In this document: positions 11,057 to 23,182 of the stretch, piece by piece | How positions within the stretch are numbered: position 1 is the first letter of the stretch | Layout: each line of letters opens with the position of its first letter | Program-made: the position numbers and the translations under genes | NCBI GenBank assembly: GCA_004151065.3 | Contig: NWUY0305053456.1 | Coordinates: forward strand, 1-53,706 | Length of the DNA stretch: 53,706 bases | DNA from: Larix sibirica | Lineage: Eukaryota; Streptophyta; Pinopsida; Pinales; Pinaceae | Direction of reading: 5' to 3' | The notes under the pieces: generated by a model | Database searches by the model: none | The model's input: only the letters and a program-made list of their open reading frames with translations | What the model was told of the DNA's origin: nothing

Positions 11057-12010
11057 TATATATGTTCTATTGGGTGGGAATACTATTTATTCCGTCTTAG
11101 TTGAACGGCAGCTCCCTCTCTGGCTGTCCCGCAAGTTGGACCTCACGAAGAAAAATATCCCAATCGAAAGGCTACAAGTCTAAGTTGAATCTTCATAACT
11201 CCGAATTTTATTTCTTTCTTGCACCCGCTCACCCACACTCTCTTCAATAAGCGTGCGTGCGGTGGTTCGTTCTGATTTCAAAGTCAAATATGTTTATATT
11301 ATCCTTAAATCAACAGATTGCATTCATCATGAACAACGAGAAATGACTCTACTCCGTGGCCCTCCCCCAGTAAACGAGGTTATACCTGTATAACCAACCA
11401 CAAAGTAGTATATAGAAGGGGGATGGTAGGCATTTTTTATCGTGCTTGATCGTAGGATAAAGGCGCACCACACCGGCACTCATTATTCATTCACGCATTT
11501 CAAAAATGAAACAAACAAGGAAAGGCTTGCTTGACCAAAGGGAGGGCAAGGAAAGGCTTGCTTGACCAAAGGGAGGGCAAGGTTATACTCGAACGAAATC
11601 CCGTATCAGTACAATGTGATAAGATGTCCATGTTCGAGCCCTTGGGGTAGGGTTTTTAAAAACACTCAACTGTTGAGGGCCATCATAAAACGGTGCCAAG
11701 CCATCAACCATCGTTATTTTTAACGCCCTCCCATGACCTTCTTAATAGCAGGAAGAACAAGACAGGATTTATTGTTGACGGCCGCCTGCCTGGAACCCTC
11801 CTTGCAGTTCGTTTTATTCGAGCCGCCATCCCATTGTTTCTCCGGTTGTGCCGTAAAAAACCAATAAGTATTTAGAATAGTGGATAAGTTAAGTAGGTGT
11901 TGCCGGGAATAACCCCACTCAATACTGATGTGGGCCAGTAAACAAAAAATGAAATAAATTGGCGGATGGAAGCGTGGTTACCCAAACTTCCTTATAAAGC
12001 GCGGCCACAC
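11057..12010. other. Intergenic, contains a tandem AAGG repeat
   Basis: No gene recognised. A 60-codon plus frame at 11693-11875 has no identifiable motif. The notable content is the tandem pair of 35-bp elements annotated separately at 11517-11582. Confidence 0.5.
11517..11582 (+). repeat. Two head-to-tail 35-bp AAGG-bounded repeats
   Basis: Two identical 35-bp copies, 11517-11551 and 11548-11582, overlap by exactly one AAGG, giving a 31-bp period. Each contains GCTTGCTTGACCAAAGGG. A shared AAGG is what would result if one element had inserted at, or been duplicated through, the terminal AAGG of the other. Confidence 0.85.
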
Positions 12011-12019
12011 CTCTCCTTA

Positions 12020-12600
12020 TCACTGGACGGACAGAATCGAGACCAGAAGCACAGTAAGCATCCGAACCAGGAGCAGGAGTTTCAGTCGGCCCTTTAGCGA
12101 AAGTAGAGCCATAGATAGGACCAGTGAATAATGCCAGTTAGCCTATTGAGACATAACCAGAAGAGGCAAAGGCATAAAAAGCAAGGGTTTTATAAAAAGT
12201 AGCAGAGGCAAGTGCATAGCTTCCAGTTCGAGTTTGAGTTTGAATTCGTTCTCCAGTTCGTTTAATAGATCGGGATCCAGCCCCACTCACGGCAGGATAA
12301 TATATAGCAGTCAGCTAAAGAGGCAGCAGGGGAGATAGAAGTAATTTTAGTGGACCCAGTGCAGTGCTATAGCCTGTTCATCCAGTGATAGATGGGAGAT
12401 TCATAGCCAGTATACTAAGTAGCAGTTTTTCCAGTTTAAGTAGATCCACCGGACCCATTTGACCTTGGACCACACCAATTTACTACCCAATGAAAGCATC
12501 ATATGTTGAGGCAGCGGCATTCGCAGCAAAGGACACAGAGGCGAGGGCAAAGGCATAATTAACAGAAACTAAAGAGACAGAGTTTTTTTATCTATAGAAA
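12020..12600 (-). pseudogene. Ala/Ser/Tyr-rich codon-like tract, unassigned
   Basis: On the minus strand long stretches translate to a strongly biased, protein-like composition, for example NYAFALASVSFAANAAAS (near 12500-12565) and FYAFASSGYVSIG (near 12150-12190), then GPIYGSTFAKGPTETPAPG (12060-12130). Stops and frame changes interrupt it. The same style of sequence occurs at 12760-13175 (minus) and 13500-14275 (plus). It may be a fossil low-complexity gene, a retroelement gag remnant, or diverged triplet-repeat DNA. I do not recognise a family. Confidence 0.35.
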
Positions 12601-12759
12601 GTATCCTCACCTATGATCGGACTCAGGTATGTGATACGGAAAGTGCTTGACCGGATGAACGCGATGGTTATGGGCATGCTCCGGATTATCCTTGGCTAGA
12701 GGAGAGTTAGGTTTATCCTTCCCTTTAAAGCCTTCTTCGTTTCCTAGTTTTCCTGAGCT

Positions 12760-13175
12760 ACATGATCTCCCGGTCCGGTTCCAGGGCGAGAACTAAAACC
12801 CCTAGCTGGACGAGCAGCACGAACTGCGTGAACCGCCTTTGCTATGGGTCAATAAAGCTTCACCGTGCCACTAACCGCTACATCAGGCCGGACCCACGCT
12901 ATACAGTTCGAACAGTCCAGAAGCATCAGCGTGAGCAGCTCGATAGCCAGCATCACTTCGAGTTACATATCCATCTTTGGTTCCTATATAGCTAGTTGGA
13001 GTTCCGGTTCCAAAGCCGTCAGTAGCAGTGGAAAAAAGGCAAGGGAATTACCTGCATTCCAGCCATTTCCCTCATTCGTTCCAGCCCTAGTTTAACCAGC
13101 GGCTGATTCAGCAAAAAAAGAAATAACATCAAAAAAAGTAGCGGGGTCAGTATCACCTGGGATCTTTTTTATTTA
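12760..13175 (-). pseudogene. Gly/Ala/Thr-rich codon-like tract, unassigned
   Basis: A minus-strand frame starting near 13175 reads PGDTDPATFFDVISFFAES, then AGTNEGNGWNAGNS, then after one shift DGFGTGTPTSYIGTKDGY and SDAGYRAAHADASG, then after another shift PIAKAVHAVRAARPARG. Together that is about 140 codons with very few stops. Plus-strand frames of 76-77 codons overlap it and look like shadows. Composition links it to the tracts on both sides. Function and family are unknown. Confidence 0.4.
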
Positions 13176-13499
13176 GAGAGCTATAATAAACTCATATTTT
13201 TTCCATATACCGTAGCGGCTTCCCCATTGGCGTCTAACCCAGTCTATTTTCCAGTTTTTATAACCAAAAAACGAAAACAGGGAAAAAATACAGAGGAGGG
13301 CAAGGCATTAGAAAGACGGAAGGAAAGCCAAAGGCAGCTAGTCGAGAGGTGGTTTACCTAGTTTATTGCGTTGTCTGGCATTATATCTCCACCAATGAAT
13401 GGATTATATATGGGCCACGGTTCTCCAATTGGATATGTAACTCAGTAAACCACCCTATATTAGTTGTTCGCGCTAACTAGCTCTGGATCTTGGGCAACT

Positions 13500-14275
13500 A
13501 GTGCTTGCTTTGCTTCTGCATCTGGCCTGGGGACGGGGATAAACTGAAACTGGATTTATAACGCAGCCTTGAGCAAAATAGAAATCCCCAATAAGTTATG
13601 CTGCTGACTTTGATGCTTATGGTTATGGGACTGGAACCGGGCGAAGGAAAGCCGCGGAAAGCTGCTTCATCAACTGGCTTTTTCTTTGCTACGGGGTAAC
13701 CCGTATTTGGTACTATATATTATGGCACTGGATATGGAACCGAGCGAAAGGAAAGCCGCGGAAAGCTGCCTATGCTTCTGTTGCCTTTGCTTTTGTCTCT
13801 GCGGGTATACTAGCTGGGAAATAAGCTGGAACTAGCTAAGATACTGGTGGTTATAAAATTGAGACCTCCCCTGTATTTATAGCAGCTGCCCCTGCTTTTG
13901 GTTTTTCGACTGGATCCGGGGGTGCTGCTAATGGTGGTTCTTCAACCGATGAATCAACTAGATCATTCACTGTGCAGGGATTAACAGCTTCTTCAACGGG
14001 CGAACTTAATATTAACCTGGCTTTCGAACAGCTACTGAGTATCGATCTCTATAAACTGAATATCTATCTGGAACCCTAATAGCTACTGGGTCTTGTTCTC
14101 GAATGGAAACTAACAGGTAAGATGGTAAGGTGGTGGTGAAACTGCTCGTGCTTCTGTGAGGTAAACTAGTTTCTTTCAATAGGACATAGGACTGCTTAAA
14201 CAAGAGAAAATGTCACTAGTGGCTCTCGAAATGGAACTATAAATGGAACCGGGGCAACGGTCACTGATGCTGGCT
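13500..14275 (+). pseudogene. Ala/Gly/Thr-rich codon-like tract, plus orientation
   Basis: On the plus strand the best frame reads DFDAYGYGTGTGRRKAAES (about 13608-13665), then AAYASVAFAFVSAG (about 13786-13830), IAAAPAFGFSTGSGGAANGG (about 13878-13940), a less biased stretch with QGLTASSTGELNINLAF (13976-14030), and GTGATVTDAGYI (about 14245-14280), broken by TAA/TAG stops and shifts. A block of about 40 bp containing GAAAGCCGCGGAAAGCTGC is duplicated at 13650 and 13755. The orientation is opposite to the similar tracts at 12020-13175. Confidence 0.4.
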
Positions 14276-14299
14276 ACATAAATATATAAAAAATGGAAG

Positions 14300-15189
14300 G
14301 TCCAAGATCCTTTCTTCACCTTTATTAGTTCATGCAGCAAGCAAGAAAGTGAATAAGTACCAACCGCCTATGAAAACTCAAAAGTCAGTCAAGTACAAGT
14401 GGTTAAGGTCCGAAGGCCAAGGAAATATCCTTCTCTATTCTTCCCATTTCGAATCAGAACTTCGGTTTTTATAGTAGGAATAACCCTTTAGGAAGTAGTT
14501 GCAGCGTCACTTTCCTATCCAACCACGCCGCTCAAATGGGCGGCTGCCAAGTACATAAGTGTGCTCATATCATAGAGTTGCACAGAAAGCTTACGGTGGC
14601 AGCAATTGATGATCACATCCCCCGGTCTCATTGACCAACGCCACAGCAGACCGGGCTAAATAAAGAGAGAGTTGCCCTCTTCTTCTATCGATCGGTGGTA
14701 TCTTACAAACAAACGCTATTGTTCCGTACTGGACGGGGCTTCTTCATTAATAAGGACGACCTGCCCGGACAAGGCAAGGCCCCTTTTTTACAAGTAAGCT
14801 TACGATCAAGCTCCGCTGTTGTCTTGCCTTACTTGTAAATTATAGGTAGTAGATTGAAGACTCGCTCGTTGATATCGATAAGACCAGACCACCTAAGCAA
14901 TTTGAAGGGGGATCCAACTACGCAATCTCACATGTCCGTGTTTCGTCCACTATCTTTCGTCTCAACTCGGCCTACATACGTTGTATTATCAAGCGGCTCC
15001 AAGCAAGATACAGCTTCCATGGAAGGAGCTTCTCCCCCACGCCTCTTAAATTAGGGAACTCCCTTTAGGCGCTTGAATCTCCACTTGCTTTTGCTCACGA
15101 TTACCTTCCTTCTTCTGTTCGGCGCCGCTCTACTTGAATAAAAGGGAGGCCTACGTGCCGGGGGGACTGCATATGGCTCAGGACTGCGT
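14300..15189. other. Unassigned region with one hairpin
   Basis: No gene recognised. TTACAAGTAAG at 14788-14798 and its perfect inverse CTTACTTGTAA at 14828-14838 can form an 11-bp stem with a 29-nt loop. A 66-codon plus frame at 14854-15054 is Ser/Arg-rich without a known motif. GC-rich patches at 14520-14700 look unlike the repeat mosaic and could be a decayed mitochondrial intron or gene flank. Confidence 0.4.
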
Positions 15190-16170
15190 GAATGCTGATG
15201 CTTTCATGGACTTTATTTTACGATTTCCCCAAATATATAAGTAAAGCAGGTACGTAAGTCAGGACCTTTAATTGAAGAGGGGGCCGGTTACATATGCTCA
15301 GGGGGTTATACCTTTCTATCATAAAAACATTAGAAAGTCAGAGTTATTGGATCAGAGTTGTTGGAGTTTCTTTTCAACTAGCTGTTGGAGATGATTAGAG
15401 CTGTCAGAATTGCAATTGTATTACTTACGATATTATGTTTTAACTAGGTTGCTTACTTGATCTCTGAATACCTGTTTTAAAGAACACTATAAAAGGGTGC
15501 GCTTTTGCATGCGATTTAACACTTGTTTGGGTTGGCTATGGTATCTTTGTTCATTGATGCTTAATTTATCACTTTTACTTAGAATGTTTGGACCAAATGC
15601 GATGGTTCTCTTGAGGATGCGCAAGCACGCTCGACCAGAGGGAGAGGGGAGGAAATTACACGTTTATTCCTTATGAATTGCGATGCTCATGTAGACTTTC
15701 TTTTTACAATGTTTGAAAAAAGAGAAATCAGGATCTTTAATTTAAAAGGGGTTATATTTAAGGGGGGGTTAACTTATATTTTAGGAGGTGTACACAGGCT
15801 AGGGGCTTCTTTTAAAGCACGAGAAAGTTTTTGTTGGAACTAGTTGCCGAATGATATTATTTATGATATTATGTTCGAGCAAGTTTGCTTACTAAATTCC
15901 AGAATACCTGTTTCCAATAATGCTATAAAAAGAAGGCTATATAGTGCGTTCTATTGCTGGTTTATCTGGTCTTTTGTATGGGAGCATTTTTGCTATAATT
16001 TGTCATTTTTATGAAAAATAGTTTGGACTAATTGCGATGGTTTAATGGAGGGTGCGCAAGCAGGCGAGACCAAAGGGAGAGGGAAAAATGCATGTTTATT
16101 CCTTGCGAATTGCGATGCTCATGTTGACTTTCTTTTTTTATGATTTGACCAAAATATGAAAAAGACTTTG
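15190..16170 (+). repeat. Degenerate three-fold tandem repeat, about 440-bp unit
   Basis: Two well-matched units, about 15400-15790 and 15840-16170, share in order: a TTATGATATTATGTT-like box, GCTTACT, GAATACCTGTTT, CTATAAAA, TTTGGAC..AATGCGATGGTT, a GCGCAAGCA box with an AGGGAGAGGG box, TTTATTCCTT, ATTGCGATGCTCATGT and GACTTTCTTTTT. The tail of a third, older unit lies at about 15190-15300 (GATGCT..CATGGACTTTATTTTACGATTT, then a CCTTTAATT box). The internal GCGCAAGCA/AGGGAGAGGG block resembles a diverged AAGG-type element. Confidence 0.7.
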
Positions 16171-16740
16171 TAATTTATGACAAATTTTCCTATACTCCAC
16201 TGTAAATTGCAACAATGACTCTTCAGCACTGGATTATGCAAATGAAATCTTACCGGCATCCTCTGCATGTGTGAAACTTAATCTCCAATTCCGTCGTGGA
16301 CGTCGGAGTAAATGCAAGGCTGGCGAATCTGGCTTGGGTGATCATGCTGTCAATCGATTCGTTACCATAACTGCCCATGAGTCGTTAGCATTAAAATTTG
16401 ACGTCATCCCCAATTATGCAGCATTAAATTAAGTTATCCAACACATCAGCCATTAAATAAAATCGCCAGCTTTCGCTTCATTCATTTATTGATCATTCAT
16501 TTTATTTAGCAGTTTACACTTTGCTGATGACTGAAACCAAATTGTAGGATGCTAAAGAACCCATTAGCTTGCAGAGTGCTAACGAACCCCCCCAACTCAA
16601 GGGTTGGTCGTCCTCGGGCAACTTAATATAGGCAAGAACGGCCCCGGAAAAGTAAAAAGGATAGGCTGAGGTGTGGATAAAGGGCGAGAAGCAGTGCGAT
16701 GAAATCTGGTGGGTGAATAAAAAATAGTCATCACAGTTGT
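16171..16740. other. Intergenic, nothing recognised
   Basis: No reading frame, RNA motif or clear repeat was seen in this interval. It separates the three-fold repeat from the gypsy fragment that ends near 16770. Confidence 0.4.
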
Positions 16741-16769
16741 TCTAAAGAATGAAACTTGCAATGAAGAAA

Positions 16770-18340
16770 TGCTACTCTGTTTTGAAGGCAGCGATTACTT
16801 CAATAACACTTAAATGTTGTGCTTTTCCATGTAATTCAGACACAAACTCCTCCTTGGTAAAAGGTTTCTTTTCAATATTTACCCTGTGGCCATTGATTAG
16901 GAGTGGAGTCCTGTCTTCAAAAATGGTACGAACTTGAACGGAGCCGTTGCTGAAGAGTGTGTAAATCTCATAGGGACCAAGCCATTTAGTTTTACGCTTA
17001 CCCTTTAAGTCTTTCAATCTGGAATCATAGAGTAGTGCCCAATCACCAACTTGGCATTGTTTTGTCTTGAAGAAGCGGTTATGCCAACGAATTCATTGAC
17101 GTTTCACTTCTGTATGAAAAAGTGCATGTTGTTTAATCTCATCTAAGGCATTTAGCTGGTAAATCCGCTATTTTTGTGCTGCAGAAAGCTAAAGCCCTAG
17201 CTCTAATGCTGTCCAAAGAGTGTTAATTCAATTTGATGGGCAGAAAGAAAGGCTTGCCATACACCAGCTTATAAGGAGTGAAACCAGTGGTAGTCTTCCA
17301 AGTTGTGTTATAGGCCCAAACTGCTTCAGCAAGTCTGTTGGCCCAGACTTTTCTATGAATCACTGTTCTTGTAAAGAAGTTCTCAAGCTCTTTGTTGATA
17401 ACTTCTGCTTGTCCATTTGCCTGTGGATGGTAGGGAGTGGAATTTCTATTAAAAACTTTGTATTGGTCAACAAAACTTTTCATCAGCTGTGAAGTAAATT
17501 AGGGTCCCTAATCTGTCACTATCTCCTGTGGAACACCGAATTTACTGAAGGTATCTTATTCATACAAGAACTCAGCTACCCTTTCTTCCTTGGCATTTGG
17601 CAGTGCCTTGACTTCCACCCGCTTTTTATATAATAGGTACAAACCAACAGAGAATTTTTTATTTGAAAGAGGGTCACTTGGCCCAACAAAGTATAATCCC
17701 ATTTGTCAAATCGTTCCAAGGACACTTCTGGCTGCAGAGACATTTAATCAGTTTTAGTAGCCCATTCGTTGGCATTAATCACAATGGCTGACATATTCCC
17801 TAGCATCCTTGTAAAGAGTTAGCCAATAGTACCCAGCATGAATAACTTTGAGGGTTGTCCTTTTGGCAGCAAAATTACTTCCATTTGGTTCATCATGACA
17901 AGCATGGAGCACATCATAAACTTCATCCTTTTGAAGGCAACGGCGTAGCACATGATCAGGTCCCATCTTGAACAAGTACCCTTTCTAGTTGTATGGAGCA
18001 CTTTTCCTGATGATTCCACAGCGTTATTTATGAGAGAAATGCTGAGGAAACTTTCCAGCAACAAGGTAGTTTGCAATGACACAGCAAACAAATGCTCATA
18101 TGGAAAGGTGTCATCCACAGGTCCTTCCTCCGGGCTTTTAGTTAACCGAGACAGGAAATCTGCAACAACATTTTATCGGCCAAGCTTGTCAAGTATAGTA
18201 AGATCAAACTCTTTAAGTAAAATAAACCATTTAATAATTTGACCACTAAGAACAGTTTATTCATGATATACCGAATAGCAGAATGATCTGTGTGTACAAA
18301 AATAGGGTATCCAGTAATGTAATTCATGTCCATCATATTT
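16770..18340 (-). mobile_element. Degenerate Ty3/gypsy pol fragment, non-chromovirus type
   Basis: On the minus strand from 18340: RNase H (FVHTDHSAIRYIMNK, then a DLTILDKLGR-like and a VADFLSRLT-like box), an integrase HHCC finger (GYYWLTLYKDAREYVSHCD, 17775-17900), the integrase core with VEVKALPNAKEERVAEFLYE and FGVPQEIVTD (17500-17600), the PYHPQANGQAEVINK box (17400-17440), then RIYQLNALDEIKQHALFHT and the LKDLKGKRKTKWLGPYEI region (16960-17160). There is no chromodomain, and the post-integrase sequence is of the Tat/Athila style rather than the chromovirus style. Stops and at least four frame changes disable it. Plus-strand frames here are shadows. Confidence 0.88.
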
Positions 18341-18369
18341 CCACTAGGCTACTTGTGAAGAAGAGGAGT

Positions 18370-18675
18370 GAACCACAACCAATCATCCTATTAGGTTACC
18401 CACACTTTGCATTTTATCCCTGTGTGATGCCATCTGATAACTCGCTCATCACTATGCACGACCCTACTCTTTACATTAAGTGTACAGATAGCCCTTATTA
18501 TGTTAAGCATGTCTTTATTGATTATGACTCTAGAGTTAATGTGGTTTCCTATGGTGTAATTCTAAATATGCATTCTATTAATGTAGACATTTAGGTTACT
18601 ATAAGTTTTTTTTATGCCTATGACTCACATAAGACCATTCTGCTTAGGGCTGTTAAGTGACCAATTACTATACAT
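18370..18675 (+). mobile_element. Ty3/gypsy aspartic protease fragment
   Basis: The plus frame reads DPTLYIKCTDSPYYVKHVFI, then a degraded catalytic box (IDYDSRVNVVSYG, where the family has an Asp-Ser-Gly-Ser type core), then YAYDSHKTILLRAVK. The spacing between the catalytic region and the YDSHKT box matches plant gypsy protease domains. The active-site Gly is missing and a stop occurs at about 18592. It faces the pol fragment at 16770-18340 head to head, so it is either a rearranged part of the same element or a separate insertion. Confidence 0.7.
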
Positions 18676-18679
18676 TTAA

Positions 18680-19080
18680 TCATGTCTTTTTTACCCCACC
18701 TTTATGAAGAGGAAACATGCACCTACTCTAAGAGATACCCATTAGATTATCCTATAAGTTGTAATTCCTAAATACTATTTAGAACCTATTCCTACTGTGT
18801 TTCTCTTTTGACCTTACTAAAATAGAAACCTTTCCTACAAACATCTCAACCTACTCTTACTTTACTTATCACTACACTCCCTAAATAAAATCCTACTCTT
18901 CATACTCTTACTTCCTACTAAAAGATATACCTACACTAGAGAAACTAATTATTACTCTTCCTACTATGACTTACAACTATTAAAGTCCCTTATTCCTACT
19001 ATTACTTCCTCTTTCAAACCTCTTTAAATAAAACCTAGGCCTACTGAACTTGCATCTCGACCTAGCCGCCCCCACCTTTT
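18680..19080 (+). repeat. Pyrimidine-rich degenerate CCTACT repeat
   Basis: The plus strand is strongly pyrimidine-biased, with many near copies of CCTACT, CCTACTCTTAC and ATTCCTACT at irregular spacing. This looks like an old short-unit tandem repeat. A 74-codon frame starting at 19050 runs out of it and has no known motif. Confidence 0.55.
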
Positions 19081-21960
19081 CTTTCTATAAAACCTATTTC
19101 AATTGCCATCTAGACCTAACCATTCCCTATTCAACTTCTAACATTGGTAAACCAGCTCGGAGAGATAATAAATTAGTACGATCTCGCTTCACATCACATT
19201 TTTATTCTAACGCGAAATTGCAAATTACTAAGCCAAGCTTTTTTATTCCCCCTTCCAACAACCACCAAATATAAGATCCTTATTATATTAAATATAGAAG
19301 GAGTCTTTAGAGAAAGGAAGGATTAAGGCCTGTTTCAATGTTGAGTCTACCGAGGATAGCGGGCTATGTCTTTCTGTTGTGTTTTGTGTATTATAAAAGG
19401 CTCACTTTATCAGGAGCTGATTCGAGGGAATTCTATTCTAATAAAAAGCAAGGGTACTATTGTTACTGTTTTCTATGAATGAAGCTATTCCTTCTGTCTC
19501 TCGAGGCTCCTCTTCTTTGTCTCTATCTATCTTATTATTATTACTATCTATCTCTATGAATAAAACTATGTCTGCTGGATTTATTTATCTCAGGCTCTTT
19601 GGGTTATTTATCTAAAAGTAATAATTATCTAAGTCATAATTAATCCTGTCTTAACGAGAGAAACTGAGTTCCTTTATCTGAGTTCCTGTCTTAATGATAT
19701 TAACTAAGTTATAATTCAACTCTATATTTTCATTTGACTTTATATACTTAACTGGAGTTCCTTTCTTTGTCTAGTCATGTTTAGGTGGAAGGGTTCAGAT
19801 AAAGCTATTAATAAATCCAAGCCTAGGTTCGTACTCTGCATCGTATATTAAAACATAAAGTACAAACGAAGGCAAGGAAATAAGAAATGGCTGCTTGTCT
19901 GTTGCATTCTCCTCCACTTCGACTGACGAAAGGTCCAATGAGATAAACGTATATCGGTGAGGTATCCGTGAGTCCACACCAATATGCATTCGGCTAGCTG
20001 TGAACGATACAAAATACGTATTGATGCCGATCGACTTATGCGTGTTTCATGCCATCCAACTGAACTAACTAACTAATTTTGTTCTGCGGAACAAGGACGA
20101 ACACCCTAGATAGGAGGATGCTTGAGCCACCCCTAGATTGAGGGTTTAAGTATTTCATATTGAATTGACTGATGATCCTGTTTTGTTTCATATTGAATTA
20201 ACTGATCCTCTGTTCTTAGCGATCCTCTTATCTGACACCTCTCACCTGCTCTACTGGTCTGATCTAACATATTGAGACTACTTGCTCCTGTTATGATACT
20301 ACTTCCTCCCGTTATCTGATCTGTCATATTGAGACTAACTAATGCGGAATGGATACTTACTTTTTCTGTGGGAGCTCCTCTCTAATATGGATTGTAATGT
20401 ATGATATTGATTGTGAGTTGAGTGATGGAATGGTATCGAAAGTGAGTTGTAATGCTAAAGGTATCCTCTCTGATATTGATTGTTCTGCTAAAGGTGGGAG
20501 TTAGTGGTTGGTAATGAATTGGTTTAGTTTGAAAATGCCAAGCGTTGAAAGAATCCAAGGTGAGAAGCTACTATAACCCGCTGCTCTTCCTGCTGCTATG
20601 AGCTTTTTCTTGGTCAGCTAGCTAATATAGAATCCAAGGGCAAGCTAATATTGAAAGCAAGGTATGTCCTCCCATAAGGTTCAATAGTATAAGTGAGCAT
20701 ACTGTCTCCCGGGTGTAGTTTAAGGTGAAGGATAATAATGGATCGGTGGTCAAGATCTAAGACGTCGTGGATATGAAAAAAGTAGTAAATGCCCGGGTGC
20801 TGCGGAGTGTAGATTACAGATTTCCACTTAGACCCCGCTGTAGCGCGAAATTATGCGAGAGTGTTGCTTCCCCTTGCAGTAATAGCAATTAGGGTGACCC
20901 ATAATAGAAGGTAGGCGACCCGCTGCACGAGCGAGTTACCTCGGGATTGACAAGAGATTCAAAGTAGACCAACTGCCATAATCTCTTTGATCAGAAGTTA
21001 ATGTCTATCTCGATCAATAGGTTCCGAGAAGCAGACCCCATACCGAAAGGACATGGAATAGCTTTTTGTCAAACTTTATTTGTTCTATTTAATAAGTTCA
21101 GTATAAGTATAGTCTATGGGATATATTACTAATACTGAGATAATAGTAGCTTCCTATTGTTTCTGAGAGACCATAGAGTTATAGATTCCTTCTATATCTT
21201 TATAAGAGAGCTAATATAGTGAGATATCGGAGAAGTAAGGAGTTGGGGAGGTTCTATCCTCATGCCTACTGAGAGCTATATGATATTGTAATCCTAATTA
21301 TATGTAGATGGATATTATTATATATTGATGAGGAGAAATAATATTATATAAATATAGTAAATATATTCTAAGTAAAGTATAAGTATAGTCTAATAGCATT
21401 ATATGATACAATGAAGGGATTAATATTGCTAAGTAAGTATGATTCCTGCTAGTAATTGCTAAGGTGGGTATATGAGATGATAAATTGAGTATCTATAGAG
21501 TATTCATAAGGATAAAACGGAGTTTATTCGTAAGAGCTAATAGAGTTGAGTATGATAGAGTATGAGTTCAGCTCACCTTCAACAATATAGCATGCATGGT
21601 CTAGCTCGCAGGGGCAGTTGGCCAACCAATATAATTGATATCACTTACTTTCTGCCTGCTTCCGATTCAGCACGGTATGCCGGCCGGAAAGTCATGCATT
21701 TTTCCCTTCTTCCAAACCCCATCCATAAAAGAAGTCTTGCGGTAAAGGATCCCGGAATAAAATCCTCACTTGAAAGAGCAGTAAGGCTTTGAGGGGAATA
21801 AATATAGGGCTTGTTGGCTACGCTCAGTGGGTAGGTACGTTGGAATGAAATATCGTAAATAACATGCCGGTCTTACCGCTCCCTGGCTTGCTTCATTCGA
21901 ACTGCCCCCCCTTACCTGCCTGAGCATAGCTAAGTCAGGTTATCCCTTACGCTCTGCTCT
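19081..21960. other. Unassigned AT-rich region
   Basis: No gene recognised in nearly 3 kb. A 64-codon minus frame (19795-19989) and another (20133-20327) lack motifs; the second lies in degenerate repeats of GATCTG/ATATTGA type. The stretch 21060-21540 is very AT-rich, with many AGTATA and TATGAG runs. TATAAGAGA at 21201-21209 matches the plant mitochondrial promoter core, but no gene follows it. Confidence 0.4.
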
Positions 21961-21981
21961 TTGAGGGAAATAAATATGAGG

Positions 21982-22059
21982 CGTAACATAGGTATATTTC
22001 AAGCTAGGAGTCACTAACATATTATTGGAAGACGTAACATAGGTATATTTCAAGCTAGG
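21982..22059 (+). repeat. Short tandem duplication, 27-bp unit
   Basis: The 27-bp segment from 21982 to 22008 (starting CGTAACATAGG) is repeated exactly at 22033-22059, 51 bp away. A partial third CGTAAC follows immediately. Confidence 0.85.
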
Positions 22060-22560
22060 CGTAACGTATTTAAAGCCAGTAAGTAAGTCGCGTAAGTGTA
22101 AGTCGGGCCGGGGCGCCGCTCGCTATCTTATATGGTCATGATTTATATGAAAGGATGGTTATTATATAGAATAAAGGCTAGAGGCCACCCGGTCCCGATT
22201 CATTCATAGAGGGAGGCTCCCTCTCTTCCATGCATGCTCCGCTCTCCATGACAGGCGGGGCAAAAAATTATCTACGAACGAGGCGAACGACTCTGTCGGG
22301 GAGTACACATGAACGAATGAACACTGCTCCATACCTAAGAGGTAACTCAGGCCTTGATGGCAGCTGTAAGGATCTTTTATTCCAGAGGCTTCGCTCTGGC
22401 CCCCCTTGTCCGTTCAAAAAGCCATGCATCTAGAGATTCACTAAAAAAACAAGGAAGGAGGATTTAAGCCCGCCCCCCTTAACCCTGCCGGACACATCCG
22501 ATGGACAGGGGTTAGCTCTGTCAATGTGTAGAGCCAAGTGTAGCAGTAGGTACTTATAAA
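22060..22560. other. GC-richer stretch, possibly nad2 intron interior
   Basis: No frame is recognised. Base composition becomes richer in G and C, as in the nad2-flanking DNA just downstream in coordinate, so it may still belong to intron nad2i1282 read on the minus strand. The limit cannot be set from sequence alone. Confidence 0.3.
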
Positions 22561-23182
22561 TCAGGCCCCTTCCCGGCTACTGGATCACTCCAGTGCTTCC
22601 CCCGGCCTTCGGGGTAGGGTACTACGGACCCTCTGCCATCCATTGCAGCAGAGCCGTTCAATGAGCGGGGGCACTCAGCGCAGTTATTTTGATCATAAAC
22701 AGATCAGAATTACACGTTATTGTATGACTATATATGGAAAGATATCCATGTATATGAATAGAAGATATATCCCAATAGATGGATCAATATAGATTCCCAT
22801 TCATATCTATCTATGTATCTATAGATAGAAATCGAAATACGAATCGTAATGCTACATAGCAGTAAGCCCCAAATCCTTCATTCATTTGGCGGAAAACACT
22901 GCTTTGGGTCCATAAAGCGCGGCCAGGGAGGGGGGGCTCTGGGGGCCTGCCTCAACGGCGGCACTTTCTCTTTTCTCCGCGCCCGTTCCGCATGCGCTTC
23001 GCGCGCCATTGGCGCTTATCCTCTTATTCATCGGACGGTTTTCCCCGGATGGACTTCGCCGTTATTTCCCAACCCAAATGGATAAAAAGGCTGTATCACA
23101 TCGAGATGTCAATTCGTTCCCCGTCCCCGATAATATGGGTAATTCCCTCTGTCCCTTTATCCATATTTATTAATTGATCCAA

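Noticed and set aside
21201-21209. Mitochondrial promoter core TATAAGAGA
   Set aside because: It matches the plant mitochondrial CRTA-type consensus but is not followed by any recognised gene. A 9-nt match is expected by chance in AT-rich DNA. A second match, CATAAGAGA at 50487, lies inside a LINE fragment.
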